6,509 nt of DNA from Solirubrobacterales bacterium (GTDB lineage Bacteria; Actinomycetota; Thermoleophilia; Solirubrobacterales; Solirubrobacteraceae). Position numbers and translations under genes: made by a program. Below, in pieces: positions 1 through 5,683 of this stretch (the stretch's first letter is position 1; the number at the start of each line of letters is the position of its first letter). The notes below the pieces were generated by a model. The model was given only the letters and a program-made list of their open reading frames with translations, had not been told where the DNA came from and searched no databases. The stretch is from NCBI GenBank assembly GCA_003157595.1, contig PMKB01000024.1, forward strand, positions 1 to 6,509, written 5' to 3'.

Positions 1-59
1 GCTGGGGATTCCACGAGGACGGTGTGGTCTCCGCGCTACGAGCGGTCGAAGGGCTGTGA
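1..59 (+). CDS. C-terminal end of a flavin amine-oxidase-type oxidoreductase (partial)
   Basis: Only the last 18 codons are visible, reading WGFHEDGVVSALRAVEGL and then TGA at 57-59. The pattern G-[WY]-G-F-H-E-D-G followed by a short Ala/Leu helix is the usual C-terminus of FAD-dependent NAD(P)-binding amine oxidase/desaturase-like proteins. There it forms the last part of the FAD-binding fold. Such proteins often precede DUF1365 and CFA-synthase-like genes, which is the order seen here, and the stop codon shares its last base with the next gene's ATG. The catalytic domain lies outside the window, so the substrate cannot be read. By context it probably oxidises or desaturates an acyl chain (inference). 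Confidence 0.7.
   Translation, partial: WGFHEDGVVSALRAVEGL
48..53 (+). promoter_or_regulatory. Ribosome binding site of the DUF1365 gene
   Basis: GAAGGG lies 5 bases before the ATG at 59 and sits inside the last codons of the upstream oxidoreductase gene. This supports ATG 59 over the GTG at 56, and together with the TGATG stop/start overlap it implies translational coupling. Confidence 0.5.
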
Positions 60-874
60 TGGCGGCGAGCTGCGTCTACGAAGGCTGGGTGCGCCATCGT
101 CGTCTCGGTGGGATCGCCCATGAGCTGAGGGCAAAGCTCTTCATGCTCTACGTCGACCTCGGCGAGCTGCCGGAGCTGTTCGACTCCTTCGGCGTGGCCT
201 CGGCGCGCGGTCGCGCGCTGGCCGAGTTCCGCCGCAGCGACCACATCGGCGATCCGCGGCGCCCGCTGGCTGAGGAGATCCGCGAACTCGTCACGGCGCG
301 CACCGGCGAGCGGCCCTCAGGCCCGATCCGGCTGCTCACCAACCTGCGCTATCTCGGGCACTGCTTCAACCCGGTCAGCTTCTACTACTGCTTCGACACC
401 GAGGGCACGCGCGTGCAGACGATCGTCGCCGAGGTTACGAACACGCCCTGGGGCGAACGCCACGCATACGTACTTTCGCCCGATGACCGCCGTCCAGGCG
501 CATCGATCATGCGTGGACGCTTTGGAAAGGAGTTCCACGTCTCCCCGTTCATGGGTATGGATCACACCTACGTGTGGCGCATGACCGAGCCCGCTGAACG
601 TCTGATCGTGCACATCGACAGCGAGCAGGACGAGCGGATCGTGTTCGATGCCACGCTCTCGCTGGCGCGCCGGGAGCTCACGCCGGCACGACTGAGTGTC
701 CTGCTGGCCCGCCATCCGCTGTTGACGGCGCGAATCGTGCGCCAGATCTACGCCAACGGCCTGCGCCTTTGGCTCAAGGGCGCACGCTACTTCCCCAATC
801 CGAGCGGGGCGCCGCTGATCGGCGGCTCGCGTCGCGCACGTGTCTGCAGCTCGCGCGAAGAGGCGGCACGGTGA
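59..874 (+). CDS. DUF1365 family protein
   Basis: A 271-residue protein of about the normal length for DUF1365. Visible family motifs are YEGWVRHRR near the N-terminus (7-15), DLGELPELF (33-41), RSDHIGDPRRPL (59-70), LRYLGHCFNPVSFYYCF (96-112), EVTNTPWGERHAYVL (125-139), KEFHVSPFMGMDHTYVWR (157-174) and NGLRLWLKGARYFPNP (233-248). There is no signal peptide, so it is probably cytoplasmic or membrane-associated. The biochemical function of DUF1365 is not established. The family is known mainly from its steady co-occurrence with flavin amine oxidases and CFA-synthase-like methyltransferases, so a role in the same acyl-chain modification is likely by association. ATG 59 was chosen because it overlaps the preceding stop (TGATG) and has GAAGGG upstream. 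The Arg/Ser-rich tail after residue 250 looks non-conserved. The gene appears intact. Confidence 0.88.
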   Translation: MAASCVYEGWVRHRRLGGIAHELRAKLFMLYVDLGELPELFDSFGVASARGRALAEFRRSDHIGDPRRPLAEEIRELVTARTGERPSGPIRLLTNLRYLGHCFNPVSFYYCFDTEGTRVQTIVAEVTNTPWGERHAYVLSPDDRRPGASIMRGRFGKEFHVSPFMGMDHTYVWRMTEPAERLIVHIDSEQDERIVFDATLSLARRELTPARLSVLLARHPLLTARIVRQIYANGLRLWLKGARYFPNPSGAPLIGGSRRARVCSSREEAAR

Positions 875-967
875 GGCCCGTCGGGCGTCCACACGAGATC
901 GAGCCCGGCTGCGGCGAACTCCGATGCCGCGCGTTTGCTGGGCTTTTCGCTGCGCCGGGAAGGAGAC

Positions 968-1005
968 TTCGTATATTCGTCGACGCCGGTTACAATCCTC
1001 CCTGG
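968..1005 (+). promoter_or_regulatory. Candidate promoter with near-consensus -10 box for the first GH16 gene
   Basis: TACAAT at 991-996 matches TANNNT and is one base from TATAAT. It sits in the 158-base gap after the DUF1365 gene. The hexamer 17 bases upstream, TTCGTA at 968-973, is only a weak -35. Transcription would start near 1003-1006, next to an in-frame ATG at 1006 and about 30 bases before the preferred ATG at 1033. This suggests the GH16 gene has its own promoter and a very short or absent leader. Predicted by eye only. Confidence 0.4.
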
Positions 1006-1032
1006 ATGGCACCACTGGCGGGCCACGGGATC

Positions 1033-2358
1033 ATGCGGCGCTGGATCGTGAGTGGTGCGGTCGCGATTGTGCTGCTCGCGCTGCCGGCTGCCGCGTCCGC
1101 CGGCACCAGCAAGGCTCACACCGCGTCGAAGACGGCGACGAGCATCCTTCACACGACGGTCCCGGCCAAGGGGAAGTACCTGCTGGTCGTATGGGTGCGC
1201 TCGCGCAGCAAGCATTCGCGGCTGGTCGACGTGTACCTCCACGGTCAGAAGGTGCGAACGGTCGTTGCGAACCCCTGGTGGGGCGCCGCCGTCTACTACA
1301 CGCTCACGCTCTCGCCGACGAAGTTGACGGTGCGCACCGCCAACGCCCCCCCGGCCGTGCAGGTTCGCGCGACCCTGAGCCTGAAGAAGTCCGCCGCGCC
1401 CACGCCGCCCACCTCGACGTCCAACACCGCGCCGCCGGCAAGCTCCACGAGCACCACCACAACGACGACCACGACCACGACCCCGGTCACCACGACGACG
1501 CCCCCGAGCAGCCCCTCGACGGCCCCCTATACCTCGCTGGCCTTCTCCGACAACTTCGAGCAGGACTTCACCAACGGCGGCAGCGTCCCCAACCAGCTTC
1601 CGAACAGCACGGACTGGAACCTTGACAACTGGGGCTCATGCGGCGGCGGCACGCTCTCGGAGAGCAACACCAACGATCCGGGCACCAGCAGCACGAATCT
1701 CGACGGATTCAATCCGAGCCAGAGCGCCTACCTCACATCCAGCGGCCTGGCCATCACTGCGGTTCGCAATCCAAGCGCCCCGCTCGGAGCCGCCAACAGC
1801 TATATCTCGGCCCAGGTCGACAGCCTGGGGCCGTCGAAGGAATCCGATCAGTACGGCGAGGTCGAGGCGAGCATCTACATGCCGACCGCGCAGGGCCTCT
1901 GCCCCGGCTTCTGGATGCTCGGCGACAACAACATCGCCGGGTCCAATATCCCGGGCGAGATCGATGTCGTTGAGGCGCCGACGTTCGGGGACGGTCCCGG
2001 AAGCTCAGCCGACTACTTTGATCTGCACGGTACGTCCGTCGGCGGCACGACGCAGCAATTCCAGTCGCAGATTCCGCTGGTCTCCGCCGGCTTCCACACC
2101 TACGCGATCATCTGGACCCCGACCTCGATCACCTGGGAGATCGACGGCACCGCCTACGCCTACGCGAGCCAGGCTGCGCTCGTCGCCGGAGCGTCGTGGG
2201 CCAACGACTACTCCTACGGCAGGTTCCACCTGATTCTCGACCTGGCCGTCGGCGGCTGGTCCTGCGATTTCGGCGAGTGCGGGCCGGCCAGCGCCGAGGC
2301 CGCCCCGAGCTACACGATGTACGTCCAGTGGGTGAAGTGGCTAAAACTGCCGTCGTAG
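1033..2358 (+). CDS. Secreted GH16 family glycoside hydrolase, paralog 1
   Basis: A 441-residue exported protein. Residues 1-23 form a signal peptide: MRRW, a hydrophobic core, then an AAASA cleavage site. Residues ~33-118 form a probable beta-rich domain that I do not recognise but that is shared with the second GH16 protein. Residues ~120-166 are a Pro/Thr/Ser linker with ten consecutive Thr. Residues ~168-441 are the GH16 domain: SDNF (172-175), YGEVEASIYMP (274-284), GFWMLGD (292-298), the catalytic GEIDVVEAP (308-316), WTPTSITWEIDG (361-372) and LDLAVGGW (402-409). By family rule E309 is the nucleophile, E314 the acid/base and D311 the helper. The fold resembles bacterial laminarinase-like (beta-1,3-glucanase) GH16, but the substrate cannot be fixed from sequence. 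C203 and C290 are matched in the paralog and could pair; C411 and C416 are specific to this copy. ATG 1033 was chosen because it opens directly on the signal peptide; ATG 1006 would add nine residues. The reading frame stays open as far back as 769, inside the DUF1365 gene, but that stretch is not credible as protein. Confidence 0.87.
   Translation: MRRWIVSGAVAIVLLALPAAASAGTSKAHTASKTATSILHTTVPAKGKYLLVVWVRSRSKHSRLVDVYLHGQKVRTVVANPWWGAAVYYTLTLSPTKLTVRTANAPPAVQVRATLSLKKSAAPTPPTSTSNTAPPASSTSTTTTTTTTTTPVTTTTPPSSPSTAPYTSLAFSDNFEQDFTNGGSVPNQLPNSTDWNLDNWGSCGGGTLSESNTNDPGTSSTNLDGFNPSQSAYLTSSGLAITAVRNPSAPLGAANSYISAQVDSLGPSKESDQYGEVEASIYMPTAQGLCPGFWMLGDNNIAGSNIPGEIDVVEAPTFGDGPGSSADYFDLHGTSVGGTTQQFQSQIPLVSAGFHTYAIIWTPTSITWEIDGTAYAYASQAALVAGASWANDYSYGRFHLILDLAVGGWSCDFGECGPASAEAAPSYTMYVQWVKWLKLPS
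1453..1500 (+). repeat. Threonine-codon (ACN) low-complexity tract
   Basis: Ten consecutive ACN codons, then CCG-GTC, then four more ACN codons. They encode the poly-Thr part of the linker between the N-terminal domain and the GH16 domain. Mixed third bases (C, A, G) show selection for the amino acid rather than pure nucleotide slippage. Such Thr-rich linkers are common in secreted actinobacterial hydrolases and may be glycosylated. Confidence 0.75.
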
Positions 2359-2365
2359 TGACCCA

Positions 2366-2385
2366 CGGCGCGGCCTCGCGCGCCG
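2366..2385 (+). terminator. Possible hairpin terminator after the first GH16 gene
   Basis: A perfect 7-bp GC-only stem (CGGCGCG / CGCGCCG) with a six-base loop begins 8 bases after the TAG stop at 2356-2358. No T-run follows, so it is at best a high-GC type terminator, and stems like this also arise by chance at this GC content. Confidence 0.3.
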
Positions 2386-2452
2386 CGAGCCGGACCGCCG
2401 AGCGTAGCCTCGTCGACTGAACCGCCAGCAGCCGGCCTGCGTAACAGAGAGC

Positions 2453-3757
2453 ATGACGGAGCTCATCGATCCGGTGGCCATCGCCCGAAAGGCGGTTCGG
2501 CGACCGCGGATGACTCCGGCTGCGGTGGTGGGCGCCGTCGCAGCACCGATCGTGCGGGCACTGCTGCGGGGAACCCGGCACGGGACGTTGACGATCCTCG
2601 AGAGCGACCAGCGCCACAGTTTCGGGGTGCCGAGCGCCCGCGGACCTGCCGTGCTCGTCGTCGTTCACGATCGCCGCTTCTACACCGCGCTGCTGCGCGG
2701 CTCGCTCGGCGTCAGCGAGGCCTACACCGAACGCTGGTTCGACTGCGCCGAACTCCCCGAGCTGGCCCGCCTCGCCGCGCTCAACATGCCCGCGCTCGAC
2801 CGCTGGCGCCGTGCGATGCGCCCGATCGTCGCCGGCCCGCAGGCGGCGCTGAGCTGGTGCGCCCGAAACACGCCGAAACGCTCGCGCCGGCGGATCGCCG
2901 CGCACTACGACATCGGCAACGACCTCTTCAGTCTGATGCTCGACGAGACGATGACGTACTCGTGCGCAATCTTCGAAGAGCCGGCAGCGTCGCTTCACCA
3001 GGCGCAGATCGCCAAGCTCGACCGGATCTGCCGCAAGCTGGAGCTGCGTCCGCAGGACCACGTGCTCGAGATCGGGAGCGGCTGGGGCGGCTTCGCGATC
3101 CATGCGGCGAGGCATTACGGCTGCCGGGTCACCACGACGACGATCTCCGGCGAGCAGCGCCGGCTGGCGCAGGAGCGAGTTGCGGCCGCAGGCCTCGGGG
3201 ATCGCATCACCGTGCTGCTGCAGGACTACCGCGACCTCGAGGGCACTTTCGACAAGCTCGTCTCGATCGAGATGATCGAGGCCGTCGGCTGGCAGTACTT
3301 CGACACCTTCTTCGAGCGCTGCGCCGCGCTGCTCGCACCCGACGGGGCGATGCTGTTGCAGGCGATCACGATCGACGAACGCGCCTACGACGTCGAGAAG
3401 TCCAAGCGGAGCTTCGCCAACACGCACGTCTTCCCGGGCGGCTGCCTGCCGTCGCTCGCGGTCATCTCCCGCTCGGTGGCCCGCGTCACCGACATGCGCC
3501 CGATCCAGCTGGAGGACCTCACCGCACACTATGTGCAGACTCTGCGCTGCTGGCGCGAGAACTTCCTCGCTCAACTCGAACGGGTCCGCTCGCTCGGCTA
3601 CGACAGTCGCTTCCAGCGGATGTGGGAGCTCTATCTCGCCTACTGCGAAGGTGGCTTCGACGGTGGTCGAATCGGCAACGTGCAGCTGCTCTTGGCCAAG
3701 CCGCACTTCCGGCCCGCAACGAGCGAGTCCGCGGGCGCTGTCGCGTCCGCGCCGTAG
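2453..3757 (+). CDS. CFA-synthase-family SAM-dependent methyltransferase
   Basis: A 434-residue protein of normal family length. These enzymes transfer a methylene or methyl group from S-adenosylmethionine to the double bond of unsaturated phospholipid acyl chains at the membrane. Residues ~40-115 match the family's N-terminal lipid-recognition region (VSEAYTERWFD, 87-97). The catalytic domain shows HYDIGNDLF (151-159), TYSCAIF (168-174), SAM motif I VLEIGSGWGGFAIHAA (204-219), SIEMIEAVG (271-279), LLQAITI (301-307), HVFPGGCLPS (325-334), HYVQTLRCWRENF (359-371) and MWELYLAYCEGGF (390-402). By comparison from memory with E. coli Cfa, the bicarbonate-site Cys, Glu, Ile and Tyr correspond to C171, E276, I305 and Y360, while the His is replaced by Q303. 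That Gln is, I believe, usual in the actinobacterial DUF1365-linked branch. The product could therefore be a methylene/methyl-branched or furan-type acyl chain rather than a cyclopropane (inference). The ATG has only a weak AGAGAG upstream, and 94 bases separate it from the GH16 gene before it. Confidence 0.9.
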   Translation: MTELIDPVAIARKAVRRPRMTPAAVVGAVAAPIVRALLRGTRHGTLTILESDQRHSFGVPSARGPAVLVVVHDRRFYTALLRGSLGVSEAYTERWFDCAELPELARLAALNMPALDRWRRAMRPIVAGPQAALSWCARNTPKRSRRRIAAHYDIGNDLFSLMLDETMTYSCAIFEEPAASLHQAQIAKLDRICRKLELRPQDHVLEIGSGWGGFAIHAARHYGCRVTTTTISGEQRRLAQERVAAAGLGDRITVLLQDYRDLEGTFDKLVSIEMIEAVGWQYFDTFFERCAALLAPDGAMLLQAITIDERAYDVEKSKRSFANTHVFPGGCLPSLAVISRSVARVTDMRPIQLEDLTAHYVQTLRCWRENFLAQLERVRSLGYDSRFQRMWELYLAYCEGGFDGGRIGNVQLLLAKPHFRPATSESAGAVASAP

Positions 3758-3884
3758 CTCGCCGACTGCCATCGCGCCTGCAGCCGGCCGATTGCGACCT
3801 ACCTGCATGCCAGACGTGGATGGTCTCCAAGCGCCGTCCACTCGTCGTGGGCGGCCTTCCCCGGATGTGTCGGACACCGCGTGC

Positions 3885-3890
3885 GGAGGG
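3885..3890 (+). promoter_or_regulatory. Ribosome binding site of the second GH16 gene
   Basis: GGAGGG ends 12 bases before ATG 3903. The spacing is long, but it is the only purine-rich Shine-Dalgarno-like stretch nearby, and it favours ATG 3903 over the in-frame ATG at 3807. Confidence 0.4.
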
Positions 3891-3902
3891 CCGGGACCGC
3901 TG

Positions 3903-5174
3903 ATGGCACCTGCGAATCGAGCCCGCATCGCGCGCTTGGTTGCCTCGTGCGGCGCCTTCGTCGGCCTTTTCGTTGCAGCGTCGCTGCTCGCGCCGGCGGC
4001 CAGGAGTGCGACGGCGCCGACCGTCTCGACGAGCGTCGTCGAACGGGTGCCTAGCCGGGGCACCTACGCCGTCGTGGTGACGGTGTCTGCTCCCACGGCC
4101 AACGAGTCGGTCAGCGTGTTCGCCGGCCCGCAGGCATACCGGAACCTCGGGATGTCCGCGGGAAACGCCATCATCCTGGCGTTCGAGCCGCGCCTGCGCC
4201 GGAAGAAGTTCACTGTGCGCACGGTGAGCTCCGGCGCGGCTGCAGACTTCACCGTCGCGATCTCCCGGCAGCTGCCGCAGTCCGTGCCGCGGGTGAAGAG
4301 CCCCGGCCCAAGCGGCGCAACTGAGATCCAGAGCCCAACTGGGGTCACCGGCGCGAGCGGCGTCACCGGCGCGAGCGGGGTCACCGGCACGACCGGGGCC
4401 ACCGGCACGACCGGCACTACGGCAGCGACCGGAACGACGATCGTAAGCCCCCCGTCTGGCCCCTACAAGCGCCTCGTCTGGTCGGACGAGTTCAACGGCC
4501 CAGCCGGCACGCCACCCAACCCCGCCAACTGGTCCGAGGACACCTACGGCGGGTGCGGCGACGACACGCTCTCCACGAACACGCAGAGCACCGCGAATGC
4601 GTCGCTCGATGGCGACGGCCACCTCGCGATCACGGCCGACGGCGGGCCGGCCTACGACTCGGCTCAGCTCGACAGCGCCGGCCACTTCTCGTTCAAGTAC
4701 GGGGAGCTGGAGGCACGCATCAAGCTTCCCGCCGGGAGCGGTTTGTGCTCGGCGTTCTGGATGCTCGGCGACTCGCTGACGCCCGGTTCGTGCTGGCCCC
4801 AGTGCGGGGAGGTCGACGTGATGGAGACGATCTCGACCACTCCCACGCTGTTGTACGCGACCCTCCACGGCCCCGTGAGCGGGTCGGACAACTACCAGCA
4901 GTGGCAGGAGCAGGTGGGTTCGAGCCTGTTCACCGCCGGCTACCACACCTACGGCGTGATCTGGCGCCCCGGAGCGATCACCTGGACGTTCGACGGCGCG
5001 CCCTACGCGACCGCGACGCCCGACACGCTGACGCCCAGCGCGCAGTGGGCCTTCGCGGGCCACACGTTCCACGTCATGCTCGACCTCGCGGTCGGCGGAT
5101 GGCCCGGACCGCCAGCCGCCGGCGCGCCCTTCCCGGCGACGCTCGACGTCGACTGGGTGCGCCTCTACAGCTGA
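3903..5174 (+). CDS. Secreted GH16 family glycoside hydrolase, paralog 2
   Basis: A 423-residue exported protein with the same plan as the GH16 protein encoded at 1033-2358. Residues 1-~38 form a signal peptide: an Arg-rich n-region, the hydrophobic stretch LVASCGAFVGLFVAASLLA (12-30), then an Ala-rich cleavage region. Residues ~39-122 form the shared N-terminal domain (VPSRGTYAVVV, 49-59; KKFTVRTVSS, 101-110). Residues ~135-186 are a Gly-X-Thr linker. The GH16 domain runs from GPYKRLVWSDEFNGP (186-200) to DVDWVRLYS (415-423). Key motifs are YGELEARIKLPAGSG (266-280), SAFWMLGD (283-290), catalytic GEVDVMET (302-309), WRPGAITWTFDG (354-365) and LDLAVGGWPGP (393-403). E303 (nucleophile), D305 and E308 (acid/base) are present, so it should be active. 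It is closer to the ordinary laminarinase-like GH16 consensus than its paralog, particularly in WSDEFNGP and AVGGWPG. C218 and C282 match cysteines of the paralog; C297 and C301 are extra. A 145-base gap separates it from the methyltransferase, and I see no convincing promoter in that gap. Confidence 0.9.
   Translation: MAPANRARIARLVASCGAFVGLFVAASLLAPAARSATAPTVSTSVVERVPSRGTYAVVVTVSAPTANESVSVFAGPQAYRNLGMSAGNAIILAFEPRLRRKKFTVRTVSSGAAADFTVAISRQLPQSVPRVKSPGPSGATEIQSPTGVTGASGVTGASGVTGTTGATGTTGTTAATGTTIVSPPSGPYKRLVWSDEFNGPAGTPPNPANWSEDTYGGCGDDTLSTNTQSTANASLDGDGHLAITADGGPAYDSAQLDSAGHFSFKYGELEARIKLPAGSGLCSAFWMLGDSLTPGSCWPQCGEVDVMETISTTPTLLYATLHGPVSGSDNYQQWQEQVGSSLFTAGYHTYGVIWRPGAITWTFDGAPYATATPDTLTPSAQWAFAGHTFHVMLDLAVGGWPGPPAAGAPFPATLDVDWVRLYS
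4341..4430 (+). repeat. Five 18-bp tandem repeats encoding a collagen-like Gly-X-Thr linker
   Basis: Units begin at 4341, 4359, 4377, 4395 and 4413. The first unit reads GGGGTCACCGGCGCGAGC; the second differs by one base, and later ones drift toward GGCACGACC endings. They encode GVTGAS, GVTGAS, GVTGTT, GATGTT and GTTAAT. The result is a Gly-every-third-residue, collagen-like spacer between the N-terminal and GH16 domains, in the place held by poly-Thr in the paralog. Confidence 0.8.
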
Positions 5175-5208
5175 GCTGGGTCGCGACGACGCTCGGCGGC
5201 AACGGCCA

Positions 5209-5228
5209 TGCGCCTCTGTGGCGCACAG
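5209..5228. terminator. Overlapping hairpins between convergent genes, candidate bidirectional terminator
   Basis: TGCGCC-TCTGT-GGCGCA (5209-5225) is a perfect 6-bp stem. It overlaps a second perfect inverted repeat, CTGTG-GCG-CACAG (5216-5228). Both lie in the 68-base gap between the GH16 stop (5174) and the stop of the minus-strand gene (5243). There is no T-run, so termination is inferred from placement and symmetry. Confidence 0.35.
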
Positions 5229-5242
5229 CGACGGGTGGCGCC

Positions 5243-5518
5243 TCAGCGCGCTGCGATGCGGGCACGCCGCAGCGGCGGCGCGTCGGATGACGCACCGGGC
5301 TGCGGCGCGACGGATGGCTTAGCCACCTGTGAGCGCTCCATCGCGCGGGCTGCGCGAGCGAGCAGCTCCACGCGCGTGCCGCGTGGCAGGCCCGGGGCGG
5401 AAACCACCTCGGCGGTGACGATCTCGTCACCCTCCTCGACGACCTCGTAGACGGCCTCGCTGCCAAGCAGCTCCTGCCGCAGGAAGTATGTCGGCGAACC
5501 GGCCAGCATGAATGGCAT
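5243..5518 (-). CDS. Small protein of unknown function
   Basis: A 91-residue reading frame beginning MPFMLAGSPTYFLRQELL. I do not recognise the family. It looks truly coding: codons end mostly in G or C, and the first ~60 residues have a balanced composition (GSEAVYEVVEEGDEIVTAEV, then a Pro-Gly turn and GTRVELLARAARAM). That pattern suggests a small beta-rich fold ending in a helix. The last ~30 residues are Pro/Ala/Arg-rich and probably disordered. There is no signal peptide or membrane segment. It converges on the second GH16 gene and diverges from the flippase. The Shine-Dalgarno signal before the ATG is poor, and the sequence upstream (5519-5637) reads like protein in a different frame, so this may be the C-terminal part of a longer frameshifted gene rather than a complete one. 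Confidence 0.6.
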   Translation of the reverse strand: MPFMLAGSPTYFLRQELLGSEAVYEVVEEGDEIVTAEVVSAPGLPRGTRVELLARAARAMERSQVAKPSVAPQPGASSDAPPLRRARIAAR

Positions 5519-5637
5519 ACGCCCGTATCGGCAGCGGCGGCCACAGACACCAGCGCGCTCGACGGGTGTGTGGCGAGCGCGCCGGTTTCTGGACATTTGT
5601 AGTAGGAGCGCAGGCAGATGCGGTCGCCCGCCGACAC
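5519..5637 (-). pseudogene. Possible 5' part of the small minus-strand gene, offset by one base
   Basis: On the minus strand from a GTG at 5637 (or the GTG at 5655) the translation contains SAGDRICLRSYYKCPETGAL and then PSSALVSVAAAADTG. By a rough hand count about three quarters of these codons end in G/C, more than in the other frame over the same stretch. The frame stays open but becomes Cys/Arg/Trp-rich and implausible just where the MPFMLAG frame begins at 5518. One missing base near the GGG run at 5522-5524 would join the two into a protein of about 130 residues. A sequencing indel, a real pseudogene or a chance open frame are all possible. Confidence 0.4.
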
Positions 5638-5683
5638 TGATTGAATGCGGGCCACGCGACGCCACCGTCGCTCGCGCTGACAC

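Noticed and set aside
876..886. GCCC-GTC-GGGC mini hairpin just after the DUF1365 stop
   Set aside because: A 4-bp stem is too short to call a terminator at this GC content, and no T-run follows.
769..1032. Upstream extension of the first GH16 reading frame into the DUF1365 gene
   Set aside because: The extra 88 residues overlap conserved DUF1365 coding sequence, have no family resemblance and would bury the signal peptide.
3807..3902. Alternative ATG at 3807 for the second GH16 gene
   Set aside because: It would place 32 hydrophilic residues before the signal peptide, and GGAGGG lies between it and ATG 3903.
3758..3902. Search for a promoter in the gap before the second GH16 gene
   Set aside because: TTGCGA at 3792-3797 resembles a -35 box, but no -10-like hexamer lies at the right spacing.
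2129..4063. Long open frame of 644 codons on the minus strand
   Set aside because: It lies opposite the CFA-like methyltransferase and parts of both GH16 genes, its protein is Arg/Ala-rich without motifs, and such open antisense frames are routine in high-GC DNA.
4341..4430. Tandem repeats as a CRISPR array or integration site
   Set aside because: The units are directly adjacent 18-mers without spacers, lie in frame inside a linker and encode a periodic peptide.
3519..5072. Long minus-strand open frame opposite the second GH16 gene
   Set aside because: The composition is Arg/Gly/Ala-rich with no domain-like segments, while the plus strand carries a clear signal peptide and GH16 motifs.
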